A DNA stretch of 8,387 nt from an uncultured Clostridia bacterium. Lineage in GTDB: Bacteria > Bacillota > Clostridia > TANB77 > CAG-508. The notes below the pieces were generated by a model, which did no database searches, was not told the origin of the DNA, and saw only the letters and a list, made by a program, of their open reading frames with translations. Positions 6,296-8,387 of this stretch are shown in pieces. The stretch covers positions 1 through 8,387 of the forward strand of contig CALXNI010000077.1 in NCBI GenBank assembly GCA_944389715.1. The letters are read 5' to 3'. A program made the translations under genes and the position numbers. Every line of letters begins with the position of its first letter. Positions within the stretch are counted from its first letter, which is position 1.

Positions 6296-7484
6296 TTGAA
6301 ACCAGAACCAATTACAGTAACTTACTTAAACAAATATATTAAAGAAAAAGTAGCAGAAGATGAATATTTAAACAATGTTTTTGTAAAGGGTGAAATATCT
6401 AATTTTAAACACCATTATACAGGGCATATGTATTTTACACTTAAAGATGATGCATCTTTAATTAAATGTATAATGTTTAAATCATCAACAGCTACTTTAA
6501 ATTTTGTGCCTAAAGACGGAACAAAAGTTTTAGTACTAGGAACAGTTTCTGTATTTGAAAGAGATGGAATCTATCAAATATATGTAAAAGCAATGAAAGA
6601 AGATGGAATAGGCGATTTATATAAGGAGTATGAAGAACTAAAAAACAAACTAGAAAAAGAAGGCTTTTTCGATATAAAACACAAACAGAAAATACCATTT
6701 ATGCCAAAAACAATAGGAGTTTTAACATCAAAAACAGGTTCTGTTATACGAGATATAATAAATGTGTCAACAAGGAGAAACCCAAATGTACATATTAGAC
6801 TATTTCCAGTAGCAGTTCAAGGCAAAGGAGCAGAATTAGAAATAGCAGATGCAATTAGGATAATGAATGAAAAAAAATTAGCAGATGTATTAATTCTTGC
6901 AAGAGGTCGGTGGAAGCATTGAGGATTTATGGCCATTTAATGAAGAAATCACTGCAAGAGCAATATACAATTCTAAAATACCAATTATTTCAGCAGTAGG
7001 ACATGAAACAGATTTTACTATTGCAGATTTTGTAGCAGATTTAAGGGCACCAACACCATCTGCTGCTGCAGAACTTGCTGTACCAGATATAGAAGAGATA
7101 AAGAAAAAAATAGAAACATATAATCAGAGGTATAAAATATCGTTAAAAAAGAAAATAGAATTTATGAAAATGAGATATCAAAAATGTATGGCATCTAAAG
7201 TATTTACAGATCCTACATCAAGAATAAAAGAAGAATATATAAAATTAGATCTAAAAATAAAAGAAATAGAAAATTTAATAATTACAAAAGTAAAAGATTT
7301 AAAAAATAATGCAATAGAAACTATAGCTAAATTAGATACATTAAGTCCATTAAAAACATTAACAAGAGGATATATAATTGCACAAAAAGAAGGAAAAGTT
7401 TTAAAGAGTATAAAAGATTTAGAAAAGGATGATATAATAAATTTACGATTTATAGATGGAGAAAAACAAACCAAAGTTTTATAG
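6296..7484 (+). CDS. xseA: Exodeoxyribonuclease VII large subunit, read through one +1 shift at CGG
   Basis: XseA is the catalytic subunit of exonuclease VII, which degrades single-stranded DNA to oligonucleotides in complex with several XseB copies. Skipping C6908 joins 6296-6907 to 6909-7484 for 395 residues, typical of Bacillota. An N-terminal OB-fold (ITVTYLNKYIKEKV, VKGEISNFK, GHMYFTLKDD) covers about 1-100. The nuclease domain follows with GVLTSKTGSVIRDI, the RGGGSIEDLW motif at about 203-212 and VGHETDFTIADFVADLRAPTPSAAAEL, then a charged coiled coil and the C-terminal LTRGYIIA segment. The start is TTG 6296, 9 bases after AGGGAG. The break is inside the conserved RGGGS motif; the zero frame stops at 6920-6922. 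CGA encodes Arg in two places here (6749 and 7446), including the conserved VIRD, so only CGG is abnormal. Confidence 0.94.
6908..6911 (+). other. Putative +1 recoding site CGGT (site 5, xseA)
   Basis: The zero frame reads AGA GGT CGG TGG AAG CAT TGA. Skipping C6908 gives AGA GGT GGT GGA AGC ATT GAG GAT, that is R-G-G-G-S-I-E-D, the exact family motif with no residue added or missing. It is the only site with T rather than A after CGG, so the restored glycine codon is GGT, not GGA. Confidence 0.85.
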
Positions 7485-7493
7485 GAGAAATTT

Positions 7494-7997
7494 ATGGATA
7501 AAAGAAAAAAATTAATAACATCAATTATATTAGCAATAATTTTAGTAATAATAGTTATTTTGTTAATAGTAAAATTAATACAATTAAGAAAAAATAAAGA
7601 AGTTACAGAAGTAACAAACACTAACGAGAATATTGTAGAAAATAATGTAATAGAAAATAATGCTATAAATAATCAAACAGAAAATACTTTAAATGAAAAT
7701 ATTGAGATAAATAGCAATGAGCCACAAGTTGAAGAAACTGAAGAAGATAATCCAAGTGAAGAAACAGAAGAAATTTCTAAAAGCGAAATGGAAACAGAAG
7801 AAGAAAACGAACAAAAAGCTTTAAATATTGCTAAAAATGACTGGGGAGAAGATGATACAGTATATTTTTCTTTAGGAGGAATAAACGGTAAAAATTCTGA
7901 AGGTAAATATATAGTAGAGGTAAGAGAAAAAGATACAACATACCTTATTAATACTTACACAATTGATGTAAATACAGAAAAGTTTACAAAAGAGTAA
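7494..7997 (+). CDS. Membrane-anchored protein of unknown function between xseA and xseB
   Basis: I do not recognise this 167-residue protein. A short basic N-terminus (MDKRKK) precedes a strong hydrophobic helix at about 8-28 (ITSIILAIILVIIVILLIVKL), consistent with a signal anchor. Residues 35-105 are low-complexity and rich in Asn, Glu and Thr, probably an unstructured extracytoplasmic linker. The C-terminal 55 residues (ALNIAKNDWGEDDTVYFSLGG through YIVEVREKDTTYLINTYTIDVNTEKFT) look like a small folded module, with a PepSY-like pattern of a helix followed by strands ending in a V(N/D)xxTxx turn; that likeness is weak. AGGAGAA, overlapping the xseA stop, precedes ATG 7494, so it is translationally coupled to xseA. 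Its frame is intact. Confidence 0.75.
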   Translation: MDKRKKLITSIILAIILVIIVILLIVKLIQLRKNKEVTEVTNTNENIVENNVIENNAINNQTENTLNENIEINSNEPQVEETEEDNPSEETEEISKSEMETEEENEQKALNIAKNDWGEDDTVYFSLGGINGKNSEGKYIVEVREKDTTYLINTYTIDVNTEKFTKE

Positions 7998-8026
7998 GCT
8001 AAGTATATAAAGAAAGGAAATAAAAA

Positions 8027-8251
8027 ATGATAGAAAAAAAAGAAGTAAATTTTGAGGAGAATATGCAAGAACTAGAAAAAATAGTACAAGAATTAGAAAA
8101 AGGAGATTAAAATTTAGATGATTCAATTAAAAAATTTGAAGAAGGAATGAATTTATCTAAAAGTATAAGTGATTATTTAGAAGAAGCAGAAAAAAAGATT
8201 ACAATTTTAGTAAAAGGCAAAGATGGAGAATTGGAGGAACAAGAGTTTTAA
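8027..8251 (+). pseudogene. xseB: Exodeoxyribonuclease VII small subunit, interrupted by an in-frame TAA
   Basis: XseB is the small helical subunit that binds the XseA coiled coil. The reading frame from ATG 8027 (AAAGGAAA upstream) gives NFEENMQELEKIVQELEKGD, then TAA at 8108-8110, then NLDDSIKKFEEGMNLSKSI and YLEEAEKKITILVKGKDGELEE, to TAA 8249-8251. The family has a leucine after LEKGD/E, so a single T-to-A change of TTA to TAA explains the stop; the frame is the same on both sides. Excluding the stop the product would be 73-74 residues, normal for XseB. This lesion is unlike the CGG sites. It may be a real nonsense mutation, a sequencing error or readthrough. All other genes here use TAA or TAG as normal stops. 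Confidence 0.8.
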
Positions 8252-8280
8252 ATTGATTTTATAAATTGTAATTTGTTGTT

Positions 8281-8308
8281 TAGAGGTTAGAGATTGGAGA
8301 TTAGAATT
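8281..8308. repeat. Four degenerate 7-bp tandem units
   Basis: The units TAGAGGT, TAGAGAT, TGGAGAT and TAGAATT follow one another directly. They lie just upstream of the GTAGGGGCG palindrome and downstream of xseB. No coding function is apparent. Confidence 0.5.
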
Positions 8309-8315
8309 TAAAAAT

Positions 8316-8339
8316 GTAGGGGCGGCAATCTGCCGTCCG
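8316..8339 (+). repeat. GTAGGGGCGG palindromic repeat
   Basis: GGGCGGCA (8320-8327) pairs with TGCCGTCC (8331-8338) with one G-T wobble and a 3-base loop, headed by GTAGGGG. It is the same family as the copies at 677-703, 724-750 and 4384, and is GC-rich in an AT-rich background. Confidence 0.75.
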
Positions 8340-8366
8340 AAAAATACGAAATTTATTGCAAACGTT

Positions 8367-8387
8367 GTAGGGGCGATTTTAATCGCC
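8367..8387 (+). repeat. GTAGGGGCG palindromic repeat, cut by the window end
   Basis: GTAGGGGCGATT is followed by the matching arm: GGCGATT (8372-8378) pairs with AATCGCC (8381-8387) around a 2-base loop. The repeat lies about 50 bases after the previous copy in the same orientation, and the window ends inside it. Confidence 0.7.

Noticed and set aside
246..6911. The five frameshifts as random sequencing or assembly errors
   Set aside because: Random indels would vary in base, size and codon phase. All five are a single C directly before a Gly codon, making CGG, while GG in other phases and A/T homopolymers show no indels. A systematic error that inserts C before GGN cannot be fully excluded without reads, since GG here is mostly in Gly codons.
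246..6911. CGG simply reassigned to another amino acid
   Set aside because: A sense reassignment would keep the zero frame. Here the zero frame is wrong after every CGG and runs into stops at four of the five sites, so a change of frame is required.
21..7484. Pseudogenisation of the hydrolase, hisS, spoIIP and xseA
   Set aside because: All motifs on both sides of each break are intact, the lesions are identical, and hisS is normally essential. Decay would give mixed lesions.

Overview
This is a strongly AT-rich, A/T-third-position chromosomal segment of a spore-forming, low-GC Bacillota, most likely an uncultured clostridial (gut-type) lineage. The evidence is SpoIIP, the Asp23/AmaP/DUF2273 cell-envelope cluster, the clostridial order nusB-xseA-xseB, and AGGAGG-type ribosome binding sites. 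Every gene is on the + strand. The species cannot be named from the sequence alone.

Layout: 21-670 metallo-beta-lactamase-fold hydrolase; 676-751 a pair of GC-rich palindromes; 781-2095 histidyl-tRNA synthetase (hisS); 2202-3044 membrane-anchored extracytoplasmic protein, ended by a hairpin terminator; 3195-4347 spoIIP; 4347-4505 a MITE-like inverted-repeat element; about 4545-4600 a promoter overlapping a palindrome; 4614-5878 asp23, amaP and a DUF2273 gene; 5890-7484 nusB and xseA; 7494-7997 an unrecognised membrane-anchored protein; 8027-8251 xseB with an internal TAA; 8281-8387 more repeats.

The main observation is a decoding anomaly. Four conserved genes appear frameshifted, at five points in all (MBL hydrolase twice, hisS, spoIIP and xseA once each). 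Every break is the same: an in-frame CGG codon followed by A or T, where dropping the C restores the frame and gives a glycine codon (GGA four times, GGT once) at the position where the family has glycine. I scanned all coding frames by eye. These five are the only in-frame CGG codons in about 2,500 codons, whereas CGG occurs about 13 times out of frame in intact coding sequence with no break. CGT, CGA, AGA and AGG are used normally for arginine. The simplest reading is that CGG has no arginine tRNA in this organism and that CGGN is bypassed by +1 frameshifting (or four-base decoding) to a single glycine. A systematic C-insertion sequencing error is the main alternative.

Functionally the window joins translation (hisS), transcription antitermination (nusB), DNA repair (exonuclease VII, xseA/xseB), spore engulfment (spoIIP) and envelope stress or organisation (asp23-amaP-DUF2273). 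If the CGG rule is right, hisS, xseA, spoIIP and the hydrolase are intact genes that a standard annotation pipeline would wrongly call pseudogenes.
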